From contig JAYRWE010000115.1 of the NCBI GenBank assembly GCA_041918175.1, positions 1-64,000 on the forward strand: a stretch of DNA of 64,000 nt, written 5' to 3'. Below, piece after piece: positions 25,686 through 34,722 of this stretch (the stretch's first letter is position 1; the number at the start of each line of letters is the position of its first letter). Below the pieces are notes generated by a model, which saw only the letters and a list, made by a program, of their open reading frames with translations, ran no database searches and had not been told where the DNA came from. Position numbers and translations under genes: made by a program. The DNA is from JABWAN01 sp041918175. Its GTDB lineage: Bacteria; Zhuqueibacterota; Zhuqueibacteria; Zhuqueibacterales; Zhuqueibacteraceae.

Positions 25686-27782
25686 ATGAGTGTAAGCCCC
25701 GCGCCGAAAATTCTCATCCGCGATTTGTGGATGACTTTTCCCGGCAAGGAAAAGGACGCCACGATTCCGGTGCTTGAAAACATCAACCTCGAAGTGCGCG
25801 AAGGCGAGTTCGTGTGCATCGTCGGGCCTTCGGGCTGCGGCAAATCCACGTTGCTCAACATCGTCGGCGGATTTCTTTCCGCCACTTCGGGCACGGCGAC
25901 GGTTGACGGAGAAATTGTTGCCGGCCCTGATCCGCGCCGCGTTTTCATCTTTCAAGAAAACGGCGTGTTCCCCTGGCTCACCGTGGAAGACAATATCGGT
26001 TTCGGCTTGCTCAAAAAAACGCCGGAAGAGCGGCAACGCATCGTCGCGCATTATACGGAGATGGTGAGCCTCACCGGTTTCGAGAAGGCTTATCCGCGCG
26101 AACTTTCCGGCGGCATGAAGCAGCGCGTGGAAATCGCGCGAGCGCTCGCTGCGAATCCCGATATTCTTTACATGGACGAGCCGTTCGGCGCGCTCGATTT
26201 TCTCACGCGCCTGCGCATGCGCGCGGAGCTTGTGCAGATTTGGCAACGTGAAAAAAAGACCGTGCTCTTCGTGACGCACGACGTCGAAGAATCCGTGCAG
26301 CTTGCAGATCGCGTGGTGGTGATGGGCCGCCGGCCCTCGACCATTCGCAGCATCGTCGAAGTGCCCATGCCGCGCCCGCGCGATTTGGATTCGCCTTCGT
26401 ACCTCAGCATTCGCGACGAGATTTTTGAAATCATGGGTCTCGATCATTCGGGCATGACCACGGCGGAGCAAAACAAAACCGCGATCGCGATGAGCGCGCC
26501 CACTGCGGTGGTCAGCTCGCGCCGCGCGGGCAAACTCGATGCGGACGTGATCATCGTCGGCGGCGGCCCGGCCGGCTCCGTGCTTGGAACGTATCTCGCG
26601 CGCAGCGGCGTGGATCACATGATTATCGACAAAGCGCATCATCCGCGGCCGCACGTGGGCGAATCGCTCGTGTGCTCCACCACCGGCATTCTCGAAGAGA
26701 TCGGCTTTCTGCCCATGATGCGCAAGAAGAATTTCATTGAGAAGCGCGGCGTAAGCTGGAGCACGTGGTTCGATGATCGTGAAATCGATTTGAGCTTTGC
26801 GGATTTCGGCTGTCATAATCATGCGTATCATGTCGATCGCGCGAAGTTTGACGATCTGTTGTTGCAACATGCGCGCAACCTCGGTTCGCGCGTGCTCACC
26901 GGCGTGCAAGTGGAGCGCGTTGATTTTGACCGCAAAGGCGCGGCGTGCGGCGTCACCGCAAAAGTCGGCAGCGCGCAAGTGGCGTTGAAAGCGCGGCTCG
27001 TGGTCGATGCTTCGGGCCGCAAAACTCTGCTCGGCCGACAACTCGATTTGTTGCAACCCGATCCGGAGTTTCGCCAGTTTGCGGTGCATGCGTGGTTTGG
27101 GAATGTGAATCGCGGCAAGGCCGAAACTGCGGACAACTTGTATATTCATTTGTTGCCGCTCGGTCGCGGATGGGTGTGGCAAATTCCGATTAATGCCGAC
27201 GTCACTTCCATCGGCGTGGTCACGGATCGCGAAAATTATGTAAAAGCCGGCGAGGACGTGGAAAAGTTTTTTGCATGGACCACCGGCTTGAATCCGACGC
27301 TCGCCGCGCGTTTGAAAAATGCCAAGCGCGTGCGCGAGTTTCGTATGGAGGGCAATTACAGCTACATGCTTTCGCGATTCACCGGCGACGGCTGGCTGAC
27401 CACGGGCGACGCAGCTTACTTCGTCGATCCCATTTTCTCTTCGGGCATGAGCATCGCGATGCACTCCGCGCGTTTCGCCGCGCCGGTGATTATCGAAGCG
27501 CTCGCGGAAAACGATGTGAGCGCGGAACAGCTTTCGCCCTATGAAGAAAAGATGCGCTCCGGCGCGCACGTGTGGCGCGACTTCGTGCGCTTGTTTTATG
27601 ACAACGCCCCGATCTTCAGCCGCGTCGTTGCCGCGAGCGAACATCGTCTCCCCGCGATGCGATTGTGCGAAGGCGAAGTATATGAAGAGTCCGCGCAACA
27701 AACGTTGACGCAACTGCGCGCGAGTTTCGCGGACATTCGCGAAACGCCCGCGCATCCGCTGCGCCAGTATTTGAGCGTGTAA
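25686..27782 (+). CDS. Fusion of ABC importer ATPase and flavin-dependent halogenase-family domain
   Basis: A single 698-codon frame with two complete enzymes. Residues 1-260 are an NrtD/SsuB-type ATPase: VGPSGCGKST (Walker A, about 58), FQENGVFPWLTV (Q-loop), LSGGMKQR (signature), ILYMDEP (Walker B) and VTHDVEE. A short linker leads to residues about 285-698, a halogenase-family flavoprotein: VIIVGGGPAGSV, HPRPHVGESLV, a Lys in FIEKRGVSW at the catalytic position, WVWQIP at about 496 and GDAAYFVDPIFSSGM at about 575. An internal in-frame ATG at 26490 precedes the flavoprotein and might allow separate translation, though without a clear ribosome-binding site. I know of no standard family with this fusion. 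It presumably supplies ATP hydrolysis for the permease at 23066 while the flavoprotein modifies the pathway intermediate. Confidence 0.85.
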   Translation: MSVSPAPKILIRDLWMTFPGKEKDATIPVLENINLEVREGEFVCIVGPSGCGKSTLLNIVGGFLSATSGTATVDGEIVAGPDPRRVFIFQENGVFPWLTVEDNIGFGLLKKTPEERQRIVAHYTEMVSLTGFEKAYPRELSGGMKQRVEIARALAANPDILYMDEPFGALDFLTRLRMRAELVQIWQREKKTVLFVTHDVEESVQLADRVVVMGRRPSTIRSIVEVPMPRPRDLDSPSYLSIRDEIFEIMGLDHSGMTTAEQNKTAIAMSAPTAVVSSRRAGKLDADVIIVGGGPAGSVLGTYLARSGVDHMIIDKAHHPRPHVGESLVCSTTGILEEIGFLPMMRKKNFIEKRGVSWSTWFDDREIDLSFADFGCHNHAYHVDRAKFDDLLLQHARNLGSRVLTGVQVERVDFDRKGAACGVTAKVGSAQVALKARLVVDASGRKTLLGRQLDLLQPDPEFRQFAVHAWFGNVNRGKAETADNLYIHLLPLGRGWVWQIPINADVTSIGVVTDRENYVKAGEDVEKFFAWTTGLNPTLAARLKNAKRVREFRMEGNYSYMLSRFTGDGWLTTGDAAYFVDPIFSSGMSIAMHSARFAAPVIIEALAENDVSAEQLSPYEEKMRSGAHVWRDFVRLFYDNAPIFSRVVAASEHRLPAMRLCEGEVYEESAQQTLTQLRASFADIRETPAHPLRQYLSV

Positions 27783-28156
27783 TGGCGGGTTTGTAGTAAC
27801 ACCTTATGAGTTTTGACTTTCAAAATCGGTAATCCCCTCCACGGCCCTGTCATTCAGAAGGAATCTTTTTACTCGCTGGCGATACTGCCCAGTGCTTAAA
27901 AAGATTCCTTCTGAATGACACGATCTGGGAGGTTTGCGCGATTACCGATTTTGATCGTCAAAATTCATTAGGCGTGAAGAGCAAAGGGATGAGTTAAGTT
28001 GGTCATTACCGCGTTTACGCTTCAAACTTGATTAGAATGGTTAATGATGAATAGTCGAGTGGTCATTAAAAAAACTTCGCAGGTGAGAGGTTTTTCAATT
28101 TCATTGGTTATTGGCCAGCCGGAGGATTGCTTTCATTTCAAATTAGGAGAACACGT
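27783..28156. repeat. Gap with composite palindrome, type A core (A5)
   Basis: The core is at 27848-27920, in the opposite orientation to the copy at 23899. A type B start (GTAGTAACACCTTATGAG) and arms built on TTTTGACTTTCAAAATCGGTAA and ATTACCGATTTTGATCGTCA flank it. The remaining 28000-28156 is AT-rich and without visible genes; TTAGGAGA just before 28157 is the ribosome-binding site of the next gene. Confidence 0.8.
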
Positions 28157-29521
28157 ATGTGCGCAAAACTGATGTCTCGTACGCTGGTCGTGGCAATGTG
28201 GTGCAGTATGTGGGCGACAAGTTGCCGCTCGCAAAATACCGAATGCCAGAAAGCAGATACTACGCCCACGGCGCTGAAATGCGTCGCCAATTCCAGCCCG
28301 CTCACGCCGCCGGCATTGACGAGCGGCGCACAGTATGTCGCGCTTACGGATCCGGCCCGCACGCCCTATGCGACCTTTCTGTATCGCGACTCTTCGAATC
28401 AAATGCCGACCGCGCATCGCATCAAAGGCGAAGCCATTGCCAAAGCGCTGCAGCCGTTGAACGCGAGCGGCAATGTCGATTTGGCCAACGGCAAGTTCGC
28501 CGCGATTGCCGAAGGCATGTCCAACACGCGCGATGAGATGAACGCATTCAACACCTTGCTCACCAGCCGCAAAAGCGAGCTGCACACCGCATTCACGTTT
28601 GCGAATCTTTCACAAGGCGGCTGCGATTTGTTGTGTTGGGTGGATAAAGGCGTAGGGTCGATCAATCGGCAAGTGCAAATCGCGTTCGTGAAGCACAGCA
28701 ACAATCGCCCGCAAAAAGCCGACGGCACGCCGGAAGATCCCAATAGCGCGTTTCCGAACAAAGCGAGCAAAAATTTTCCGACGCACGCGCAGATCACCAA
28801 AGCGCATTTGAAGACGCGCTTGCTGAATATGAAGAAGCAATATCCGAATTTGAAAATGGTGTTCTTCACCAGTCGCGCATTCGGCGGTTGGACCTGCGCG
28901 CCCGCGGCGAGTGATTATCGCGAGCCGGTGGCCTATGAAGAAGGCTTCGCGGTGAAATGGCTGATCGACGATCAAATCACCGGCCGCGATCCCGAGTTGC
29001 GTTTCGACGGCGCGAACGCGCCCGCGCCGTGGATTGCTTGGGGCCCGTATTTGTGGGACGCGCAAAAGTGGACGCAAGATTTGTTCAAATCCGACGGGGC
29101 GCACATGTGTGAAAAGGGAACGGCTATCGTCGCGCAAATGTGGTTTGATTTTTTTATGGCCGATAACACGGCGCGGCCGTGGTTTGCCAAAGGCGGAGCA
29201 ACACGCGTGGAAGAGCGCGAAGCGGACGATGCGCCGCATGCGCTCGAGTTCGCGCTGTGGCAAAATTATCCCAACCCTTTCAACGCGCAAACCGAGATTC
29301 AATTTTCGCTGCCCGCACCGAACGCGATGCGGCTTGCAATTTACAATCTGCAAGGCCAGCTCGTGCGCACGTTATGGCATGATTTCGCGCAAGCGGGCGT
29401 GCATAAACTCGCGTGGGACGGTTTAAATGATTTCGGCCAAAGCGCGCCGAGCGGCGCTTACGTTTACAAACTCGAAGCCGGCGCCGACGTTTTCATGCGC
29501 ACGCTCACGTTGTTGAAGTGA
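28157..29521 (+). CDS. Secreted protein with FlgD-Ig-like C-terminal sorting domain
   Basis: A 454-residue exported protein. The ATG at 28157 has TTAGGAGA upstream and opens a signal sequence ending near MWATSCRSQ, possibly a lipobox. Residues about 50-360 are unfamiliar; DGAHMCEKGTAIVAQMWFDFF with an Asp and His near the end recalls the terminal catalytic block of SGNH-type hydrolases, and FFTSRAFGGWTC an earlier core strand, but I cannot prove it. The last 90 residues (LWQNYPNPFNAQTEIQFSLP, then VRTLWHDFAQAGVHKLAWDG and PSGAYVYKLEAG) form the FlgD-Ig-like domain that FCB bacteria put at the C-terminus of secreted proteins, possibly for type IX-like export. Several Cys pairs suggest disulfides. 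It lies between the halogenase fusion and APH-like genes. Confidence 0.75.
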   Translation: MCAKLMSRTLVVAMWCSMWATSCRSQNTECQKADTTPTALKCVANSSPLTPPALTSGAQYVALTDPARTPYATFLYRDSSNQMPTAHRIKGEAIAKALQPLNASGNVDLANGKFAAIAEGMSNTRDEMNAFNTLLTSRKSELHTAFTFANLSQGGCDLLCWVDKGVGSINRQVQIAFVKHSNNRPQKADGTPEDPNSAFPNKASKNFPTHAQITKAHLKTRLLNMKKQYPNLKMVFFTSRAFGGWTCAPAASDYREPVAYEEGFAVKWLIDDQITGRDPELRFDGANAPAPWIAWGPYLWDAQKWTQDLFKSDGAHMCEKGTAIVAQMWFDFFMADNTARPWFAKGGATRVEEREADDAPHALEFALWQNYPNPFNAQTEIQFSLPAPNAMRLAIYNLQGQLVRTLWHDFAQAGVHKLAWDGLNDFGQSAPSGAYVYKLEAGADVFMRTLTLLK

Positions 29522-30010
29522 AGCGCCGTTTCGACTCATTGAAAATTGATGATTGAAAATTTTCAATCGTCAATTTTCAATTGTCGCGAGCAATCATGTA
29601 AAGATGTGAATGTGACACCGGAAAAAAGTGAGTGGTGGAGCCACCCCGCCGAGCTAATGAGTTTTGATTTTCAATATCGGTAATCACCTCTAAACGTTGT
29701 CATTCAGTAGGAATCTTTTTACTCGCTGGAGATGGTGCCCAGTGCTTAAAAGGATTCCTTCTGAATGACACGCTTTGTGAGACGCGTTCGATTACCGGTT
29801 TTGATCGTCAAAACTCATCAGGAAAAGCTCGCACCTTCTTTCCTTATAGAAAAATCCAACGGATTGAGAAACCCAACTGCTCCAATCCGCTTGCGTAGAA
29901 GCTAGCATAGAGCTTTACTAAACTCGAAAAGTTTAATAAAGCTTTTGGTTGCGGCCGCGCTACCTTGTTCTCGTTTCGCATGTTCTTCTCACGTCCCGTT
30001 CTTGCGAACC
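29522..30010. repeat. Gap with AT-rich palindrome and type A composite (A6)
   Basis: A 38-base near-perfect palindrome (29541-29578; arms GAAAATTGATGATTGAAAA and complement) follows the secreted-protein stop and may end its transcript. A type A core lies at 29698-29770, oriented as the copy at 27848, with outer arms TGAGTTTTGATTTTCAATATC and GATTACCGGTTTTGATCGTC. The last 170 bases are AT-rich and hold AAACTCGAAAAGTTTAATAAAG; no gene is visible. Confidence 0.75.
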
Positions 30011-31396
30011 ATGCTCAGATTGCCCAAAGCCGTTTATGACGAACATTTGCCCGCATTGCTGCAAGCGGCAAATACCGAGGCCGTGCGCGAAATCTTTCAG
30101 CGCGAGTTGCCGGTGTTTGCCGCGGGCCGCTATCGCATCTTTAACGTTGCCCTCAAACAATTTCAGCATCGTCCCGGCAGAAAGGCCGAGTTGATTTACT
30201 CCGTGCAATATGAAGACACGCAAGCCCAGCTCGTCCGTCGGGAGTTTGCCTGCGCGATGGTTTTGCCGGCAGATGAAGCGGAAGCGCAATATCACGCCGC
30301 GCAGCAACGGCCCTACGTGCAGATCGGCATCGTGCCGGCGCTGCATTTTTTTCCGTCGTTAAGCATGATACTGTGGTGCTTTCCGAACGACCCGAAAATG
30401 AAGCACCTGCATCGCGTCGTAGATGAAGCCTCGTGCGCGGAACTCGTGCGAAAGCATTGGGAGCGCTTGCAGCTTGAGCCGGCGTGGCAACTGCAAAGTG
30501 TGGAAACCGAGATCGGCAAATACGCGCCGCAAGACCGTTGCACATGCAAGCACACGCTCACGTTGACGCAGAACGGCAACACGAAAGAGCAGGTGCTCTA
30601 CAGCAAAACGTATAGCCCCAAAACTTCCGGCGCCCCAATTTATGAAGTGATGCAAGCGCTATGGCAAGCGCCGGTGTGCCAGAGCGGTGCTTTGATTGCG
30701 CCCGAGCCGCTGTTCTTCGAGCCTGAAATGAACACGATCTTTTGTCGCGGCGTGCCCGGCGTGCATGCGCTTGACGTGCTCGCGGAAGTTGATTTGAACG
30801 ACGTGGCTGCTAAAAGCGGCGTTGCGCTCGCGGGTTTGCAGCAAAGCCATTTGCCGTTGGGCAGCTTCCGCGCGCGACAAGGCGAAATGCACGAGTTCGA
30901 AGAGGGCATGAACGTGCTCGTGCGTTATAATGCAGACTATGATTCGCGTCTCGAACAGATGCATGAAGAGCTTTGGCAGCGTTTGCCGGAATTGCCTACG
31001 CTCGAAATGGTTCCGGCGCACGGCGCGTTTCGTTTGCCGCAACTGCTGCTCGTGGAAAATAAAATCGCGCTGCTCGATTTCGACGGCTTTCTCATGAGCG
31101 ATCCCATGATGGATGTGAGCAGCTATCTCGCGCATTTGGTTTATTTGGAAGTCAAAGGCGAGTTGACGCACGCGCAATGCCGCACGGCGATGGCGCATTT
31201 TACGCGCGCATATGCCGACGCCGCGCCGTTGGGTTTGCCTGCGGAGGTGCTGCAGTGGTATCTCGCGCTCACGCTCATTGCCAAACAAGCGAAGAAGTGC
31301 ATTCGCTTGGCAAGAGAGAATCATGAAGTGAGCGTCGGGCAGCTAGTGGACATTGCCGAAGCGGTTTGGCGCGGCGAAGAGAAGTTGGTTGTTTAG
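30011..31396 (+). CDS. APH-fold protein lacking the catalytic Asp, duplicated N-lobe
   Basis: A 461-residue APH/choline-kinase-like protein. The C-lobe has HGAFRLPQ (H337, Ala339 where the catalytic Asp belongs) and LLDFD (D356, D358). The N-terminal half contains two N-lobe-like units: one near residues 40-120 (RPGRKAELIYSVQYED, ending in LWCFPNDPKM) and one near 155-230 (APQDRCTCKHTLTL, then VLYSKTYSP). The 316- and 361-residue relatives have only one. I prefer the ATG at 30011 (MLRLPKAVYDEHLP) because it aligns with the other long members; upstream in-frame sequence is not conserved. It is followed by a similar protein at 31708. It is probably a pseudokinase or has changed chemistry; binding or regulation of a sibling kinase is plausible. 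Confidence 0.75.
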   Translation: MLRLPKAVYDEHLPALLQAANTEAVREIFQRELPVFAAGRYRIFNVALKQFQHRPGRKAELIYSVQYEDTQAQLVRREFACAMVLPADEAEAQYHAAQQRPYVQIGIVPALHFFPSLSMILWCFPNDPKMKHLHRVVDEASCAELVRKHWERLQLEPAWQLQSVETEIGKYAPQDRCTCKHTLTLTQNGNTKEQVLYSKTYSPKTSGAPIYEVMQALWQAPVCQSGALIAPEPLFFEPEMNTIFCRGVPGVHALDVLAEVDLNDVAAKSGVALAGLQQSHLPLGSFRARQGEMHEFEEGMNVLVRYNADYDSRLEQMHEELWQRLPELPTLEMVPAHGAFRLPQLLLVENKIALLDFDGFLMSDPMMDVSSYLAHLVYLEVKGELTHAQCRTAMAHFTRAYADAAPLGLPAEVLQWYLALTLIAKQAKKCIRLARENHEVSVGQLVDIAEAVWRGEEKLVV

Positions 31397-31707
31397 GCAA
31401 AGCGCTTTCCGTTTGCTAAACCATGAATAAGCGCGAATCAAAAAGAACCAGCATAACAACACCTCGGCGCCAAAGCTTTTCGCCAAATTCGGCGAAGAAA
31501 GGCTTTTTCGGTGTCACTCAGTGGCAAGCTTTTCCTCCGAAAGGCGCCGAAGTCACCGAGTGTCGCCGAAAAAAAACTTTGGCAGAATAATTTGTTGGCA
31601 AAGTGATTTGAAATAATTCTGCCGACAAATCACTCTGCCATAAACTTTCAGAATTTTATTCTGCGTTTGAAAAGCTCATACGCACACTTGCAACCTGTGA
31701 ACAAGCC
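31397..31707. repeat. Gap with type D palindromes
   Basis: It carries TTTCGCCAAATTCGGCGAA, GGTGTCACTCAGTGGCA and GGCGCCGAAGTCACCGAGTG segments (about 31463-31590), then AATAATTTGTTGGCAAAG / GCCGACAAATCACTCTGCC, which pair with nearby TTGGCAGAATAATT. It ends in AGAATTTTATTCTGCGTTTG, a short segment also found directly upstream of the genes at 15702 and 41260. No gene is seen. Confidence 0.7.
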
Positions 31708-33081
31708 GTGGACACAACGAGCCTCTTACACGACTCTTTGCTGCCGCATCTCGAACGCGTGACCAATGCCGCAGCGATGGCGGAAGTGTTTGCGCGCAAG
31801 CTGCACGACACGTATGCGTCGCTGCACTTCAACTTGGAAGAGTGCGGCCTCGAACGCGTGCAGCATCGTCGCGGCCGGCGTTGTCGCGTGCTCTATCGTG
31901 TGCACGTGCGTGATGAACATGGCCGGTTGCAAGAGCAATGGTTTTACGGCAAACTCGTTCGCCCCGGACAAGCGCAGCGCCAATTCGAAGAAGCACTCCA
32001 TGCGCACGAACTCAAGAACGGTTTGTGGAAAGCCGTGGAGTTTTGGCCCGAGTTAAATTTGATCGTGTGGGCGTTTCCCAATGATCCGGACATGCCCGGC
32101 CTGTTGTGGGCGAGCGACGCGGAGCAAGTGCGCTCACACCTGAATGCTCATCTCGCGCATTTTGATATTGCTCCGGCTTGGCGTTGTGCGCGCATACATT
32201 GCGTGCGCGTGAAATACATGCCCGGCAAACGTTGCGTGTTGCGTTACGAGGCGGAGCTGGCGCATCCGAGTGGCGCAACGCGAAGCTTCTCTTTTTATAG
32301 CAAAACTTACAGCGACGGCATGAGCCGGTTTCATTTTCAAAATTTGCGCGCCGCGCATGAACAGATGCCGAAGATCAATATTCCGCGGCCGATTTTGCAT
32401 TGGGAAGAGGCGAATACGTTTTGGCAGGAGCCGTGGGAGGGAACGCCGATCGTTGACACATTGCTGGCGCGCGATTGGGAAAAAACTTTCACGCAGCTAG
32501 CGCGCGTGCTCGCGGACTTTCATCAAAGCCGCTGCGAAGCTTTCTCGACCGCGGACACGCTCGATCTCGCGCTCGACTCCGCGGAAGAAGACGCGCCGCG
32601 CATTGGCGCCCTTTTGCCGCAGTATGAAGCAAGGCTGCACGAAATTTTTCAAGTATTGCAGCTCGCGCGCGAGCCGTTGGCCCGTGCTGGCGCGCCGCTC
32701 GTGCCCATTCACGGCACGCTGCGCATTGAGCAATTCCTCGCGCGAGGGGAAGAATATGCGCTCATCGATTTTGACATGGCCTGCTTGGGCGATCCGCACT
32801 ATGATCTCGCGGAGTTTTTGACCTCGCTGCAGTATTTGCAATTCTCCTGCGGTTGGGAGCGCTCGCGTTTGGAGCAAGCCATGCAATGCTTTCAAACTGC
32901 CTATGCGGAAAATGTTTCGTGGCCGCTTGAGCCGGAGCGCATCGCATGGTATGCCGTGGTGTCGATACTAGACAAGCTGCACGACTCGCTTAAGGGTTTG
33001 GATCGCCCCGCGCTCGCGCGTATTGATGACATCGTCGCGTGCATGAATGAATGGCTGCTCATGGTAACGCCGCACTCGTAG
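31708..33081 (+). CDS. APH-fold protein lacking the catalytic Asp, duplicated N-lobe
   Basis: A 457-residue paralogue of the preceding gene. HGTLRIEQ (H335, Thr337 instead of Asp) and LIDFDMA (D354, D356) mark the C-lobe, and GDPHYDLAEFL follows as in true APH enzymes. Two N-lobe-like units are clear: RRGRRCRVLYRVHVRDE then WFYGKLVRPG, and MPGKRCVLRYEAEL then SFYSKTYSDG. WAFPNDPDMPG between them is a motif shared by the three long members. The start is a GTG with no strong ribosome-binding site; no upstream ATG fits. The loss of the catalytic base with retention of the metal-site Asp residues suggests nucleotide or ligand binding without normal phosphotransfer. Substrate unknown. Confidence 0.75.
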   Translation: MDTTSLLHDSLLPHLERVTNAAAMAEVFARKLHDTYASLHFNLEECGLERVQHRRGRRCRVLYRVHVRDEHGRLQEQWFYGKLVRPGQAQRQFEEALHAHELKNGLWKAVEFWPELNLIVWAFPNDPDMPGLLWASDAEQVRSHLNAHLAHFDIAPAWRCARIHCVRVKYMPGKRCVLRYEAELAHPSGATRSFSFYSKTYSDGMSRFHFQNLRAAHEQMPKINIPRPILHWEEANTFWQEPWEGTPIVDTLLARDWEKTFTQLARVLADFHQSRCEAFSTADTLDLALDSAEEDAPRIGALLPQYEARLHEIFQVLQLAREPLARAGAPLVPIHGTLRIEQFLARGEEYALIDFDMACLGDPHYDLAEFLTSLQYLQFSCGWERSRLEQAMQCFQTAYAENVSWPLEPERIAWYAVVSILDKLHDSLKGLDRPALARIDDIVACMNEWLLMVTPHS

Positions 33082-33403
33082 TGCGTTCGCAGTAACGCCT
33101 TCAGGCGTATGCGACCGCGAGGGTAAAGCTACTACGAACATAAAACGCCTAAAGGCGTTACTACGAGCATAAGGCGCCCAAAGGTGTTACTACTACCTGA
33201 ATTTTGCACTCGTAATGCCGCCAACCTCCGCCTGATGCTGTAAGCATCAGGCTAAAAGGTGGAAACCCCGAAAGCGGGGTTCATACCAATTGGGTGGCAG
33301 CCCCGTTCACGGGGCTTGCACCTCCTAGCCTGATGCTTCAGCATCAGGCGAAGGCCGGCGCAAGCACGATGCAAAATTCAGGTACTAACTTCATAACGAA
33401 CCC
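33082..33403. repeat. Gap with type B cluster and type C palindrome
   Basis: Positions 33083-33192 hold at least three type B elements (CGCAGTAACGCCTTCAGGCG, ACGCCTAAAGGCGTTACTAC and a third near 33171). Positions 33194-33384 form a type C unit: CCTGAATTTTGCACTCG at the left and TGCAAAATTCAGG at the right, enclosing GCCTGATGCTGTAAGCATCA / GCCTGATGCTTCAGCATCAG and CCCCGAAAGCGGGG / CCCCGTTCACGGGG hairpins. No gene is seen. Confidence 0.8.
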
Positions 33404-34522
33404 ATGAACCTCGTCTTCATTCGCACCAAAACCGAGAGTACGGTCTTCGCGCGCGGTGAATTAACCAACGGCGCGTTGGACTCTGCCGCGCTGCAGCACA
33501 TGAAAATTTGGGCCAAGTCCGGCAGCAGCTCGAAGAACATCATTTACGGCCTCAAACATTACGAGCTCGTGTCGCGTTTTGAAGAGTGGAAATTTTGGGA
33601 CGGGCCGTTCAAAGCATTGGCGAGCGAAGGCACGTGGCCGGTAAAATTATTTCCCTGTGCGGAAGAGCTGACTTCCGATGCCGTGACGCAATATATCTAT
33701 GAACACGGCCAGCCCGATATTTTGTGGGTCGAAGGCCCGGACTTTCCCGCGTACCTCGAACAGATTTTCGACCTCTGCCCGGACAGTTTTAAAATCGTTT
33801 ATTCGAAAGATTGGCGGCCGTGGCGCATCGAGCAACTCGACGAATACGATCTCTGCCTCGTAGATGAAGAGTGGGAAGTTGCGGAAGTCGCGAAGTATCA
33901 TCCGCACGTACAATGCGCGATTTGGGACAAGCTCATCGATTATGAGCAAACGCACTTTCCCATTCCGTGCGAGAAAATTTATGACGTGTGTTACGTGGCT
34001 TACTTGCGGCCGCGCAAAAATCATGAGTTGCTCTTTCACGCTTTGAGCAAAGTGTCGGGCCGCAAACTTTCGTGCGTGTGCATCGGCGACGACCGCAAAG
34101 GCAATCGCGCGGAATTGGAGAAGCTCGCCGCGGAGTTAGAGCTCAATGTGCATTTCACCGGCGAAGTGTCGAAAGCGGAAGTGAATCGCATCGTCAATCA
34201 ATCCAAAGTCGGCGTGATGTGTACGGTGCTCGATGCTGCGCCGCGCGCGATTTTGGAATACATGGCCGCGGACGTGCCCGTGCTCGTGAACAGCGAGCTC
34301 TGGGCCGGCGCGCGCTACGTCGGCCCGCAAGCCGGCTTGGTGAAATCGCCGGACGAGTTTCATCTCGGCCTGGCGGAGTTGGTGGAGAATCATAAGAGCT
34401 ATGCGCCGCGTGTTTATTTGCTGGAGCATTTTTCATTCGAAAAAGTAATGCAAAAATTTCTGCACCTCTTGCGGCAAGCCGGTCAGGAAATGAATCCATT
34501 AAGCAGAAAAGTTTCGTTTTAA
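33404..34522 (+). CDS. Glycosyltransferase family 4-like (GT-B)
   Basis: A 372-residue cytoplasmic protein. The C-terminal domain has the GT4 pattern: a CYVAYLRPRKNHELLFHAL strand-helix near residues 200-218, CIGDDRKGNRAELEKLAAEL, and the donor-site helix SKVGVMCTVLDAAPRAILEY with Glu near residue 284 in place of the EX7E motif. The N-terminal domain is divergent, with FVEGPDFPAY-like and VYSKDWRPWRIEQLDEYD segments. It probably transfers a sugar to a lipid-linked or phenolic acceptor. It precedes the lipid acyltransferase gene and is unlike the COG4671 type at 4.5-7 kb, so at least two different glycosylation steps are encoded. Donor unknown. Confidence 0.8.
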   Translation: MNLVFIRTKTESTVFARGELTNGALDSAALQHMKIWAKSGSSSKNIIYGLKHYELVSRFEEWKFWDGPFKALASEGTWPVKLFPCAEELTSDAVTQYIYEHGQPDILWVEGPDFPAYLEQIFDLCPDSFKIVYSKDWRPWRIEQLDEYDLCLVDEEWEVAEVAKYHPHVQCAIWDKLIDYEQTHFPIPCEKIYDVCYVAYLRPRKNHELLFHALSKVSGRKLSCVCIGDDRKGNRAELEKLAAELELNVHFTGEVSKAEVNRIVNQSKVGVMCTVLDAAPRAILEYMAADVPVLVNSELWAGARYVGPQAGLVKSPDEFHLGLAELVENHKSYAPRVYLLEHFSFEKVMQKFLHLLRQAGQEMNPLSRKVSF

Positions 34523-34640
34523 AAGCGGTTAGAAGACAGAAAGATGCTGGTTGTTTTCTTTCATGAGGCGACGCCGACTGCGCTCGTTCGAATGCAAGCA
34601 TTATTTTTCTGCCCTACATTTTTCTGTCTTAAGCTTTTGC
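34521..34640. repeat. Type E inverted repeat
   Basis: AAAGCGGTTAGAAGACAGAA at the left and CATTTTTCTGTCTTAAGC at the right are inverted, with a loop of about 70 bases. It is the same element as at 13.43-13.57 kb. It starts directly at the stop codon of the glycosyltransferase gene. Confidence 0.75.
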
Positions 34641-34722
34641 TGCAAGGCTTTCGAGACGGAGCAATCAGATCTTAGCGTTATCGTTCAGATATTCACATTC
34701 ATTCGATCGGTGCGAAAGCGCC

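Noticed and set aside
25617..27755. A 712-codon open frame on the minus strand
   Set aside because: It lies entirely antisense to the ATPase-halogenase fusion, whose motifs are all intact. The antisense frame has a His/Arg/Ala-rich composition typical of reversed coding sequence and no domain.
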